Below, piece by piece: positions 1 through 7,862 of a stretch of DNA of 51,055 bases. The notes beneath the pieces were generated by a model. The model was not told the DNA's origin. It did no database searches and worked only from the letters and a program-made list of their open reading frames with translations. The DNA comes from Aliiruegeria sabulilitoris. Its GTDB lineage: Bacteria; Pseudomonadota; Alphaproteobacteria; Rhodobacterales; Rhodobacteraceae. The stretch spans positions 1 to 51,055 of the forward strand of contig NZ_LOAS01000032.1 of the NCBI RefSeq assembly GCF_001558155.1. Reading direction: 5' to 3'. The translations under genes and the position numbers were made by a program. Positions within the stretch are counted from its first letter, which is position 1, and each line of letters opens with the position of its first letter.

Positions 1-1
1 T

Positions 2-265
2 CCAATCCGAAAAACGCTCAAGCGTCCCAAATTATCTGACGACGGACACGGAGCCGAGTTGCTGTTCGAACTGATCTCCCAGCGATACGAACGCGGCTCC
101 ATCCTGATTACATCGAACCTACCGTTCGATGAATGGACCGAAACCTTCGGATCGGAGCGCCTCACAGGGGCCTTGCTCGACCGCCTGACCCATCATGTCT
201 CAATCCTGGAGATGAACGGCGACAGCTATCGCCTCGCTCAGAGCAGGGCCCAGCAGAACTCCTGA
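2..265 (+). pseudogene. istB: IS21-family istB, 3' remnant
   Basis: The C-terminal ~70 residues match IstB, the ATPase helper of the IS21 transposase: GAELLFELISQRYERGS, then LITSNLPFDEWTETFG and LLDRLTHHVSILEMNGDSYR. Residues encoded before about position 50 do not look like IstB, which normally has a Walker B stretch (IDELGF-like) directly before GAELLFEL. The homology therefore seems to begin at about position 50, which points to a 5'-truncated copy. The window edge prevents a check further upstream. The IS21 end repeats that follow support the family call. It is very unlikely to be functional. Confidence 0.75.
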
Positions 266-360
266 ACCGCGCTCGGATTGGTCCTTGCGGACCAAGGCGC
301 CTTGGCAACCGTCAGCTATATGAGGAGCACGTTTGCCAAGGCGCCAGTCACGCCCAGACT

Positions 361-399
361 GGCCGAATTTTGCTCCGCCCCGTGGCCGGATTTTGCACC
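361..399 (+). repeat. IS21-type terminal repeats at the right end of the remnant
   Basis: Two near-identical 16-mers, GGCCGAATTTTGCTCC (361-376) and GGCCGGATTTTGCACC (384-399), lie in direct orientation 23 bp apart, downstream of the istB remnant. Multiple repeated transposase sites near the tips are usual for IS21 elements. The element probably ends just after, near GTTGACA (402-408). Confidence 0.6.
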
Positions 400-408
400 G
401 CCGTTGAC

Positions 409-710
409 ACGTGTGCTGGTGTTCCCAAAACGACTGCGTTCGACTGCTGTGACGGTTAAACCAGGAGCCAACTCTCGGCAGAGACGGGCCACTTCTTCAA
501 GACGCTCAGCTTGAGGTTTGGTTATAGAGAGCCGTTTTGGGCGCCCGTGGTTCTGGAGAACCGGGTAGGTCGTTCTGCCGGGAATACTGCCTTCTCCCAC
601 GCAGTGTCGTTGCCTCCTGGCAAGAAACGGTGCCAGCATGTCAGACAAATCCCGCCTCGCGGTGCGGGAAAGCGCTGTCGCTGCGGTATCGATGGCTGTC
701 AGTTCGTCGG
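409..710. other. Stretch between two IS remnants, no recognised gene
   Basis: A minus-strand frame stays open from about 730 to 316, with an ATG at 648, and then runs into the IS21 end at about 408. Its product contains a basic helical stretch (KPQAERLEEVARLCRELAPG) but I recognise no family. It may be a gene fragment interrupted by the IS21 copy. No promoter or RNA gene is apparent. Confidence 0.3.
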
Positions 711-1004
711 TTAGTGTGAACTCTGGCTCGGTTCAACCACAAGCGCCGCGAAGGCTGGCTCGGAAACCGCATCCTCCGACAAGGCCAGCTTGCCTGCCGC
801 CAACTTCCTACGCCAGTCGTAAACCTGCCAACGCGTCAAACCGTGCCGCCGCGCCACATCCGCCACCTTCACGCCAGGTACATGGCTTTCAGCGGCAATA
901 CGCGCCCGTTCAGCCTCGCTCCGCCGCCGCCGCCCGCTGTGTCCTTCGATGACTTCCATGCTGCCCGCGAAACCATCGGTCGAGCCGTCCAAATAGCCGT
1001 CCAT
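711..1004 (-). pseudogene. tnpA: IS66-family tnpA (orf1) remnant
   Basis: The 97-residue product has the helix-turn-helix core of the small IS66 protein TnpA: SEAERARIAAESHVPGVKVA followed by DVARRHGLTRWQVYDWRRKL. In intact copies about 30 more residues follow the FAALVVE stretch. Here the frame ends shortly after it, so the 3' end is missing, and no tnpB or tnpC follows. Translation would start at 1004 or at the internal ATG at 959. TnpA alone cannot transpose, so I call it a remnant. Confidence 0.75.
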
Positions 1005-1042
1005 TTTGACGTCCCATGTTCTGTCTCATCGCGACAGGAATC

Positions 1043-1237
1043 TCACGTCAAACGCGGAAACGGCAGGAGGGGATCGGCGAAGCGCTTACGAATGAACTGC
1101 CCTTTCGGTTCAATGACATCGCCCACGAGATCAATTGAATCATCGCGATACAGCGATAAACGCGGCGGGCCTTTCGCCAATGCATTCATGCGCTTAGGCC
1201 AGCCCTTCAGAAAATCCGTCTCTGTCATCATGGTCAA
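1043..1237 (-). CDS. Small hypothetical protein (64 aa)
   Basis: A short minus-strand frame whose product starts MTMMTETDFLKGWPKRMNAL and is moderately basic. I recognise no domain, signal peptide or membrane segment. It lies 18 bp downstream of the 84-residue frame at 1256-1510, so the two could be co-transcribed. Coding status is uncertain because the frame is short and next to IS debris. Confidence 0.35.
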   Translation of the reverse strand: MTMMTETDFLKGWPKRMNALAKGPPRLSLYRDDSIDLVGDVIEPKGQFIRKRFADPLLPFPRLT

Positions 1238-1255
1238 CTTGGCGGCTACGCTGCG

Positions 1256-1510
1256 TCACAATCCGAGTTCTGGATTCGAGATCCTCTTATCCATCATTCG
1301 CAAAAGGGCCGCGTGCATCCCCTGCTTTAAGTCCTCATCAGGGGCATGCTTCTTGTGGAGGCCGATCTCCCTTCGCCATCCCGTCCGCAATGCTTTCTCA
1401 AACAAGACCTCGCTCGCAATCTTCCTGTTCTCAGGATCTTGGTTCTCCACGACTTTCTCTCTGAATGCGGGATCATTCATCGCGTGTTTCAGAGTGTTGA
1501 CGAGCTTCAT
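1256..1510 (-). CDS. Small hypothetical protein (84 aa)
   Basis: The product is charged and predicted mainly helical (MKLVNTLKHAMNDPAFREKV at the start), without membrane segments or cysteines. I do not recognise the family. It begins 27 bp after the end of the QorB-like gene on the same strand and could be the last part of that operon. Composition resembles a soluble protein more than a chance frame, but no motif confirms this. Confidence 0.4.
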   Translation of the reverse strand: MKLVNTLKHAMNDPAFREKVVENQDPENRKIASEVLFEKALRTGWRREIGLHKKHAPDEDLKQGMHAALLRMMDKRISNPELGL

Positions 1511-1537
1511 CCGTTGTTCCTCGGGTGTGGTCAGGCC

Positions 1538-2383
1538 CTATCCTTTGAGCGAAGCGAAATAGTCGTCCCAACTTCTGTGCGGGCGACCGGCGGCTGTTTC
1601 GAAATCGCTGGGGGCATCGAGAGCACCATCGTGGATGCCCCGGTAGATCCCGGCGATAACCGTGCCGATGAACTCTCCCAGCTCGGCGATGCGGTCGGCC
1701 TTGTAGTCGTCGTGAGACATCGGACGATAGGTAAGGTCCGTGCCGAAAGTTCGGTTGAGATATTCCGCCAATTGCGCCTGTGTGAGCGCCTCGCCATGCA
1801 GCAGATAGGTCTGGCCGTTGTGCTCAGCCCCGATCAGCATCCGGGCATAGGCGAAGGCCAACTCGGGGCGGGTGGTGTATCCGCAACGGCCGTTACCGGC
1901 GGAGTTGGCGATCTCACCGGCCTTCCTGTAGGTCTCAATATATTCCACATCCGGCTCGATATAAATGCCGTTGCGGCCGATGACCCAGTCAAGACCACTG
2001 TCACGGATGTCCGCCTCGGTCTGACGATTGCTCTTGATGATGGGCGAGAAGCTCGTGCCTTCGTCTGCGCCCTGAACGGAGGTGTAGACGATCTTTGACA
2101 CCCCGGCTGCCTTGGCGGCATCGATCACGTTGCGGTGCTGACCGATCCGGAGATCGGGAGCCGCCATGCCGGAAATCAGAAGCACGGTGTCCACCCCGGC
2201 CAGAGAGGCGCGCAACTGTTCCGCGTCGTCATAATCGCCGGGGCGAAGCTCGATCCCGAGATCTGGTGCCTTTTCGGGCGTGCGGGCGAGGCCGATGACG
2301 GGTTCGCCGGTATGCATTTCGACGAGGGCCCTGGCGATGGAGGTGCCGAGTTGGCCGGAAACGGCGGTGACAGCAATGGTCAT
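1538..2383 (-). CDS. QorB-like NAD(P)H:quinone oxidoreductase (NmrA/SDR family)
   Basis: This 281-residue protein resembles QorB (QOR2), an atypical short-chain dehydrogenase that reduces quinones with NAD(P)H in the cytoplasm. The N-terminus MTIAVTAVSGQLGTSIARAL carries the glycine-rich dinucleotide loop. Further on, VDTVLLISG, KIVYTSVQGAD and DWVIGRNGIY follow the NmrA pattern, and the C-terminal region (LTQAQLAEYLNRTFG) is typical of the family. I chose the ATG at 2383 because AGGAA lies upstream and a longer frame would overlap the preceding gene. It is the last of four co-oriented genes divergent from a LysR regulator, which suggests a redox or electrophile response. Confidence 0.85.
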   Translation of the reverse strand: MTIAVTAVSGQLGTSIARALVEMHTGEPVIGLARTPEKAPDLGIELRPGDYDDAEQLRASLAGVDTVLLISGMAAPDLRIGQHRNVIDAAKAAGVSKIVYTSVQGADEGTSFSPIIKSNRQTEADIRDSGLDWVIGRNGIYIEPDVEYIETYRKAGEIANSAGNGRCGYTTRPELAFAYARMLIGAEHNGQTYLLHGEALTQAQLAEYLNRTFGTDLTYRPMSHDDYKADRIAELGEFIGTVIAGIYRGIHDGALDAPSDFETAAGRPHRSWDDYFASLKG

Positions 2384-2436
2384 GTTACGAATTCCTGTTT
2401 CTTGAGAGCTTGGCGCAACCGGATGCAGGTGCGATT

Positions 2437-3036
2437 TCAGGCGGCGTGTTGGGGCCTTGGGCGCAGGTACCAATACCAGACCCGGTAAGCCTCGAGCAGT
2501 CCCAGCGGCACGAAGTGAACGAGGGCGGCAGATGTTTCCGCCCAGTCATGCAGCGCCGCCCAGTGCAGCAGGGTCAGAACAGCGGCCACGTAGGTCGCGC
2601 GTTGCAACGGCTTCCAGGTTGTCCCGAGGGCCCGCACCCAACCGTCTGTCGAGGTGACCGCAAGCGGGATGAAGACAAGGAAGGCGATCCAGCCGGCCCA
2701 GATGTAGAATTTCGGCAGGTCGGAGACGACCTTCGGAAGCGCGCCGAGGTCGACGAGATAGAGGATCGTGTGGGCCAATGCGTAGAAAAAGGCCGCGACG
2801 CCGAAGTAGCGGCGGTTCTTCTGCAACCAGCGCGGACCGCGCCAGCCGCGAAACACGAGCGCCAGGGGCGAGGCCAGCATGGCGATGATCATGAACCGCG
2901 CGGCGAACTCACCGGTCGGGTGAAGGGCGTCGTACACGGCCTCGGCGTCCGTCGCGTTGAGCAGCCCCATCAGGGCGCCGAAGCCAGGCAGGGCGAGTAG
3001 CACCCAGAGCCAGTAGGGAGAAAATCGCGCGAGCAT
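2437..3036 (-). CDS. Ferric-reductase-like transmembrane protein (MsrQ/YedZ-like)
   Basis: This 199-residue integral membrane protein has about five or six hydrophobic helices and conserved histidines (e.g. YALAHTILY, LTLLHWAALH), as in the haem-binding ferric reductase-like domain of MsrQ/YedZ. MsrQ passes electrons from quinol to the periplasmic methionine sulfoxide reductase MsrP. No msrP lies nearby, so the partner is unknown. An electron-transfer role next to a quinone reductase is reasonable. The start at 3036 (MLARFSPYW) has AAAGGA upstream; a start ten codons earlier is possible. It lies between the MBL-fold gene and the QorB-like gene, probably in one operon. Confidence 0.75.
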   Translation of the reverse strand: MLARFSPYWLWVLLALPGFGALMGLLNATDAEAVYDALHPTGEFAARFMIIAMLASPLALVFRGWRGPRWLQKNRRYFGVAAFFYALAHTILYLVDLGALPKVVSDLPKFYIWAGWIAFLVFIPLAVTSTDGWVRALGTTWKPLQRATYVAAVLTLLHWAALHDWAETSAALVHFVPLGLLEAYRVWYWYLRPRPQHAA

Positions 3037-3144
3037 ATTCGTGGTCCTTTGGTGATCTTTGCGCATGGCGCTAGGGGAAAGGCGCAGGTGGGCGTCACGA
3101 ATGTCGCTTCCCGCGATGCCCGAGGGGCAGGTTTGGGCTGGGTC

Positions 3145-4149
3145 CTACGGATCGAGCACGATCTGGTGCATGAACATGGTCTGGCAGTTCTCAACCATGT
3201 TCAGCGGCGCATTGCGCAGCGTGCCGTCCCATTTTTCGATCATCTGTTCGGCGCAGGCATTGGACGCGGTCATGATTCCGGCCTTGTAGATGTAATGCGC
3301 CGCGCTTTCGTCGTAGCGCGTCTGCACCGCAGCCATCTCCTTGTGGTACCAGTCGCTCTGCACGATGCCACCGATGGTTTGCTTCATGTCCTTGATGAAG
3401 GCCGAATAGAGCTCCATGTGCTCCGGCGTGCCAACGATGCGCTCATGTCCGGTGATAACGAAGTTGAAGTCGTATTCGGCCAGCAACCGGTCCGGCAGGC
3501 CGAAGGCAAACCATGGATCGGTACTTTCGCCAAAGTGGATCCACGGCGCGGCATCGGGGTGGAACATGTCGATGGCCCAGAGGATCTTCTGCTCCGGCGC
3601 CCAGATCAGCATGTCGCTCTGCGAATGCCAGTTGCGCTCCAGGTCCCGCAGTTCCAACGTCAGCCCGCCGGTTTCCAGGGTGTATTCGGTCTCGAACACG
3701 ACATCCGGCATCGGACGTTTGGGGTCGTTGGCCTCCGCCAGCAGATCGGCGGTTTCCTTCGAGGCGATCAGCACGGCCTCGTCGGGGAAGAGATGCGCGC
3801 CCTGGCTGTGATCGCGGTGGTGGTGGGAATAGATCACATGGGTGATCGGCTTGTCTGTCACCTGCGGGATCACCTCGAGCGCGAAGGGCGAGACGTCCGG
3901 TTTCGGATCGACCACGACGACGCCATCGTCTGTTTCGAAGAACACCATGTTTTCGAAGTCGTCATAGACGAACCAGGCATTCGCGGCGATCTTGTAATAG
4001 CCGTAGCCTTCCTCCGGGAGCGGTTCGTAGACGAAGTCGCGGGAGCTGTACCGGGCCTTGGTGGCCTCGTAGTCGAACGGCTCTTCTGCCAGTACGACGA
4101 GGGGCAAAAGGCTCAATGTGAGGGTCGTTGCTGCAAGTAGCTTGCGCAT
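3145..4149 (-). CDS. Exported metallo-beta-lactamase-fold hydrolase
   Basis: The 334-residue product begins with a Sec signal peptide (MRKLLAATTLTLSLLPLVVL, cleavage near residue 21). The metal-binding motif HHHRDH lies at about residues 109-114 within VIYSHHHRDHSQGAHLF, and later histidine and aspartate residues (AIDMFHPDAAP, VITGHERIVG) complete the MBL dinuclear site. The substrate cannot be read from sequence; the family includes lactonases, thioesterases and sulfur dioxygenases. GAGGAAAG precedes the start. It is followed by the ferric-reductase-like gene and preceded by DUF2218, in the operon opposite the LysR gene. Confidence 0.8.
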   Translation of the reverse strand: MRKLLAATTLTLSLLPLVVLAEEPFDYEATKARYSSRDFVYEPLPEEGYGYYKIAANAWFVYDDFENMVFFETDDGVVVVDPKPDVSPFALEVIPQVTDKPITHVIYSHHHRDHSQGAHLFPDEAVLIASKETADLLAEANDPKRPMPDVVFETEYTLETGGLTLELRDLERNWHSQSDMLIWAPEQKILWAIDMFHPDAAPWIHFGESTDPWFAFGLPDRLLAEYDFNFVITGHERIVGTPEHMELYSAFIKDMKQTIGGIVQSDWYHKEMAAVQTRYDESAAHYIYKAGIMTASNACAEQMIEKWDGTLRNAPLNMVENCQTMFMHQIVLDP

Positions 4150-4212
4150 CTGTCTTTCCTCGTTGGTGGGTTGGAGTGGGGGCGTCGGCCTTTTGCCCGG
4201 CCGCCTCGGGGC

Positions 4213-4515
4213 TTAGCTGCCTGCGTCCTTGTCAGGGGCTGGTTGCCAGATGATCTCGGGGTTTTCACGGAAGGCGAAGCGTTCAAGGTGACTGCCGAGT
4301 ACCTCTGCCGCCTTGTCCAGTTCCGCCCGGCTTTCAGCGGTAACGGCGAGTTCCAGAACGTCGTCCCGGGCCGTCAGCAGGCAGAGGCCGAATGGAAGCT
4401 CGATCCGGCCAGATTGGCGGCTGGTCTTCACCGGGACCTTGCGCCCGAAATGCTTGCACAACGACGCGATATATTGCGCGCCCTTGGCTGTGTGAAATTC
4501 AGCGCGTGTTTCCAT
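4213..4515 (-). CDS. DUF2218 domain protein
   Basis: This 100-residue cytoplasmic protein matches DUF2218. It has the usual opening helix (AQYIASLCKHFGRKVPV), the GRIELPFGLC strand pair and the closing HLERFAFRENPEIIW. The family function is not established; members occur near metal or siderophore and redox genes. The ATG has a strong AAGGAG site seven bases upstream. It is first in the minus-strand operon and its start faces the LysR gene across about 96 bp, so it is probably the most direct target of that regulator. Confidence 0.85.
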   Translation of the reverse strand: METRAEFHTAKGAQYIASLCKHFGRKVPVKTSRQSGRIELPFGLCLLTARDDVLELAVTAESRAELDKAAEVLGSHLERFAFRENPEIIWQPAPDKDAGS

Positions 4516-4611
4516 ATGACTGCTCCTTGATGTCTCGAAAGGACAGTATTTGCGGTGTATTGATTTGAGTATCTGGTGATATTGGAAGATATAGTTCCGT
4601 TAGGCAGAACA

Positions 4612-5493
4612 ATGATTGATCATCTCAGGCACATGGCCATCTTCGCGCGGGTCGTGGATGAAGGCTCCTTTCGCGCTGCCGCGCATGCGATCGGCATTTC
4701 CCCGTCGCGGGTCAGCGAAACCGTGTCCGACCTCGAAAACTACCTCGGAATTACATTGCTCTACCGGACAACGCGCCGGATCGCGCTGACTAACGAGGGG
4801 CGGATCTTCTATGCCCGCGTGGCCGACATGCTGCGCAGCGCCGAGACCGGCCTGAACGAGCTGAACGCGCTTTCCCTCGAACCGGCGGGCGCGCTTCGGA
4901 TCTCCATGCCGGCCTTCATGTCGTCCTCGGGGATCTCGACCGCCATCGCCAAGTTCATCCGCCTGCATCCGCATGTGGCGCTCTCGGTCTCCTACACGGA
5001 CTATCCGGTGGGGCTGCTGGAAGACGGCTATGATGTGAATATCCGGGCCGGATGGCCGGAGGACAGCTCGATGATGTCCCGCAAGCTGGGAAACATGGAG
5101 CGCGTTGTTGTTGCCGGCACTCAATATGCTGCGTCGCGACCGACGCCACGCACCCCGGCCGATCTGGAAGACTGGGACTGGATCGGGTTCGAGCATCGCC
5201 CGGATGCCGTGGACCTCACCTCGGTCTCTGGTGAAACCGCAAAGGTCACCGGGCGGTCGCAACTCCAGGTCGACAGCGCTGAAGCGCTCGCCTATTTCAC
5301 CCGGCTGAATGTCGGCGTGACGGTCCTTCCGTCCTATCTCGTGGAACGCGGAGAGGCATCGGGCGAGCTTGTCCGCCTGCTACCGGACTGGTGCCCGCGC
5401 CCGCTCGGCGTCCATGCGCTGTGGCCCGACACGTCCCGTCGAGAGAACCTGACGCTGTTGTTCGTCCGGTTCCTGGCCGACCATCACATTTAG
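4612..5493 (+). CDS. LysR-family transcriptional regulator
   Basis: The 293-residue product has the LysR layout. The N-terminal winged helix-turn-helix covers residues ~3-62 (RHMAIFARVVDEGSFRAAAH, then ISPSRVSETVSDLEN), followed by the effector-binding domain (e.g. GALRISMPAFMSSSG, NIRAGWPEDSS). It belongs to the large CrgA/AaeR-like group that often senses quinones, aromatics or electrophiles. I chose the ATG at 4612 over a GTG 12 codons upstream because the domain normally starts here and AGGCAG lies before it. It is divergent from the DUF2218-MBL-membrane-QorB operon, its likely target. Confidence 0.9.
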   Translation: MIDHLRHMAIFARVVDEGSFRAAAHAIGISPSRVSETVSDLENYLGITLLYRTTRRIALTNEGRIFYARVADMLRSAETGLNELNALSLEPAGALRISMPAFMSSSGISTAIAKFIRLHPHVALSVSYTDYPVGLLEDGYDVNIRAGWPEDSSMMSRKLGNMERVVVAGTQYAASRPTPRTPADLEDWDWIGFEHRPDAVDLTSVSGETAKVTGRSQLQVDSAEALAYFTRLNVGVTVLPSYLVERGEASGELVRLLPDWCPRPLGVHALWPDTSRRENLTLLFVRFLADHHI

Positions 5494-5609
5494 TTTGCGC
5501 CGCCGCGACCTTGGCGGCCTATTTGGACTGTCCAGCTCAAATGCGGCCGGACGAAGAGATCTTCGGCTGGGCGCCTCGACCCCAGCACATGCTCCGGCAC
5601 AGTCCAGCG

Positions 5610-6434
5610 CTATTCGATGAGCCGACCATTGAAGGCGTCGGTCACGCGCTGACAGGCCTCATTCACCAGCCGCCCCATACGCTCAAGCGAGTCATCGGGC
5701 AGTCTCAGGGTCAGGCCGGAAACCGAAACCCCGGCCACGGCCTCGTCGAAGGAATTGAAGACTGGAGCAGCGATGCAGCGCATTCCGATGAACCGCTCTT
5801 CATCGTCGAGTGCCCATCCGCGAGTTCGTACCACTTCGAGTTCTTTCCGGAATTTCTGCCTGTCCACGATCGTGTTGGGCGTGAAGGACGGAAGCCCTTT
5901 GGATTGCAGGATCGCATCGACCTGCGCCGGGCTCATATGCGCCATCAGGGTTTTTCCAATGCCGGACGCATGCATGAAACCGCGGGTGCCGGTCCGGAAA
6001 AAGACGCGGATCGGATTGTCCGATTCGACCTGGCAGAGAAACACCACGTCGCCGCTGTTCTCCACCGCGAGATTGCAGGTCTCGCCAGTCAGCTCGGAAA
6101 GCTCACGCATGATCGGGCGTGCCGCTTCCACGATATTCGACCTGTTCAGGTAAGCGTTGCCGATCCGGAACGCCTGTGTGCCAATAAACCATTTCTGGAG
6201 CGTGTCGGAAAACTCGACCATTCCGCGGAGTTTCATCGTCGCGAGGATGCGATGCATCGAAGCCGCCGGGATCCCCGTGGCTCGGGACAAATCTGACAGC
6301 GATGCGCCGCCGCTTGCGGCGATATGTTCGAGCACGCGCATTCCCCGATCGAGCGCTACGATCACGGTCTGGCCAGGTTCCGAGAACGCATTTGCAGGCC
6401 TGCCGCGCGGCCCGAAGTTCTTGCCATGCGTCAT
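5610..6434 (-). CDS. IclR-family regulator, AllR/BhcR-like
   Basis: This 274-residue protein has an N-terminal winged HTH (residues ~25-85: ALDRGMRVLEHIAASGGASL, IPAASMHRILATMKLRGMVE) and the IclR effector domain (e.g. RGFMHASGIGKTLMAHM, DDEERFIGMRCIAAP, VSGLTLRLPDD). The effector domain resembles AllR and BhcR, which respond to glyoxylate. GGAGG lies six bases before the ATG at 6434, which is why I prefer it to the ATG two codons earlier. It is divergent from dctPQM and probably controls that operon. The ligand assignment is inference. Confidence 0.85.
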   Translation of the reverse strand: MTHGKNFGPRGRPANAFSEPGQTVIVALDRGMRVLEHIAASGGASLSDLSRATGIPAASMHRILATMKLRGMVEFSDTLQKWFIGTQAFRIGNAYLNRSNIVEAARPIMRELSELTGETCNLAVENSGDVVFLCQVESDNPIRVFFRTGTRGFMHASGIGKTLMAHMSPAQVDAILQSKGLPSFTPNTIVDRQKFRKELEVVRTRGWALDDEERFIGMRCIAAPVFNSFDEAVAGVSVSGLTLRLPDDSLERMGRLVNEACQRVTDAFNGRLIE

Positions 6435-6440
6435 GTCCAT

Positions 6441-6684
6441 CCTCCAGAATCCGCTTGGGTCGCTTGATACCGAACAAAGTTCGACCCTTCCATTCGAAAG
6501 TTGAAATCACATATATTCAATAAATTCAATTTATTACGTGGAAATTCCGTATATAGATGAATTTTTTCGGAAAAATTGAAAAACCTGTCGGATCCGTTAA
6601 GCTCAACGGGAGCCCACACAAGGCTCAGCGGTTTTCGGCCTTCGTGGTCGGACCGACAACAAACTATGATTCTGGGAGGAAATC
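6441..6684. promoter_or_regulatory. Divergent control region, IclR gene / TRAP operon
   Basis: This 244-bp AT-rich region separates the IclR gene from dctP. It contains the inverted repeat ATTTTT-TCGG-AAAAAT (6561-6576), the near-palindrome GGAAATTCC (6540-6548) and the word TTCGGAAAA (6566-6574), which also occurs twice upstream of the second IclR gene at 15.1 kb. These resemble IclR-type operators in form. GGAGG precedes the dctP ATG. I could not assign -35/-10 boxes with confidence. Confidence 0.5.
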
Positions 6685-7782
6685 ATGACAAACCAAACCA
6701 GCCGCAGGAAATTCCTGCGCGGATCCGCAATTGCTGGTGCAGCCGCTCTCGCCGCTCCTTCGATCGCTCAGGCTCAGGGCACAACGACGCTGAAGATGCA
6801 GGCCGCCTGGGGGGGAGGCATCTGGCTCGAGAACGCAAAGACCTTCGCGCAGCGCGTGGCAGAGATGAGCGGCGGATCGCTGCAGATCGAGGTCCTTCCG
6901 GTGGATTCGGTCGTCAAGACAAGCCAGATGCAGGACGCGGTGCACCGCGGCGTGCTCGATGCGGCGCACTACGTCTGCGCCTACTGGTATTCCAAATCCA
7001 AGGCGGCGTCGCTGTTCGGCACGGGCCCGTGCTTTGGTTGGTCGAGCCAGGAAGTGCTCGGCTGGATCCATCACGGTGGCGGGCAGGAGCTGTTCGAAGA
7101 ACTGATGGCCGAGCTCGGGCTCAACGTCGTGTCGTTCTTCAACTCGCCGATGCCGGCGCAACCGCTGGGGTGGTTCAAGGAAGAGATCACCGACGCAAGC
7201 CAGATGGAGGGCCTGAAATACCGCACCGTCGGTCTTGCCGCCGACGTTCTGCTTGAGATGGGCATGTCGGTCGTTCAATTGCCGGGCGGCGAGATCCAGC
7301 CGGCGATGAAGTCCGGCCTGATCGACGCGGCTGAGTTCAACAACCCGACTTCGGACCGTGAATTCGGCATGCAGGACGTCTCCAAGCACTACCACCTGGC
7401 CTCGTTCCACCAGAGCCAGGAATTCTTCGAGATCACCTTCAACAAGGACAAGTTCGAAGCCCTTTCCGACGCGCACAAGGCGATCATCAAGAACGCTTCG
7501 ATGGCGGAGAACTCAAACTTCTGGTGGAACAACACCACCCAGTACGCCAAGGACCTCAGAACCCTGCGTGAAGAGCAAGGCGTGAATGTCTACCGGACGC
7601 CCGACAGTGTCATGGAAGCCCAGCTGGCGGCATGGGACAAGGTCGTGGATCGGATCTCCGCCGAGGAACCCTTCTTCGCCAAGGTCGTCGAGTCCCAGAA
7701 GGCCTATGCCAAGGACGTGATGTTCTACCTGGGGCTGAACCAGCCCGACTACCGGCTGGCCTACAACCACTACTTCGGCTGA
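6685..7782 (+). CDS. dctP: TRAP transporter substrate-binding protein (DctP family)
   Basis: The 365-residue periplasmic receptor of a TRAP transporter. The N-terminus has a twin-arginine-like signal (SRRKFLRGSAIAGAAAL, cleavage after the AQAQ region). The mature part shows DctP-family features such as LKYRTVGLAADVLLEMGMSV, VQLPGGEIQPAMKSGLIDAA and EFFEITFNKDKFEAL. The GLIDAAEF segment and tryptophan-rich C-terminal half place it near TakP-type receptors for 2-oxo or other small organic acids. The ligand itself cannot be read from the sequence. A strong hairpin follows before dctQ, consistent with higher expression of the receptor than of the membrane subunits. Confidence 0.92.
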   Translation: MTNQTSRRKFLRGSAIAGAAALAAPSIAQAQGTTTLKMQAAWGGGIWLENAKTFAQRVAEMSGGSLQIEVLPVDSVVKTSQMQDAVHRGVLDAAHYVCAYWYSKSKAASLFGTGPCFGWSSQEVLGWIHHGGGQELFEELMAELGLNVVSFFNSPMPAQPLGWFKEEITDASQMEGLKYRTVGLAADVLLEMGMSVVQLPGGEIQPAMKSGLIDAAEFNNPTSDREFGMQDVSKHYHLASFHQSQEFFEITFNKDKFEALSDAHKAIIKNASMAENSNFWWNNTTQYAKDLRTLREEQGVNVYRTPDSVMEAQLAAWDKVVDRISAEEPFFAKVVESQKAYAKDVMFYLGLNQPDYRLAYNHYFG

Positions 7783-7805
7783 CACGGGTTCAGGCACGGA
7801 CTGGA

Positions 7806-7833
7806 GCGAAGGCCGCCTGACCGCGGCCTTCGC
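7806..7833 (+). terminator. Intercistronic hairpin after dctP
   Basis: A perfect 11-bp stem (GCGAAGGCCGC / GCGGCCTTCGC) with a 6-nt loop sits between dctP and dctQ. No U-run follows. It is more likely a 3'-end stabiliser or partial attenuator that sets the excess of binding protein over membrane subunits than a full terminator. Confidence 0.7.
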
Positions 7834-7862
7834 GTCACGACTATTGCGGTGAGGGTGAGCCG

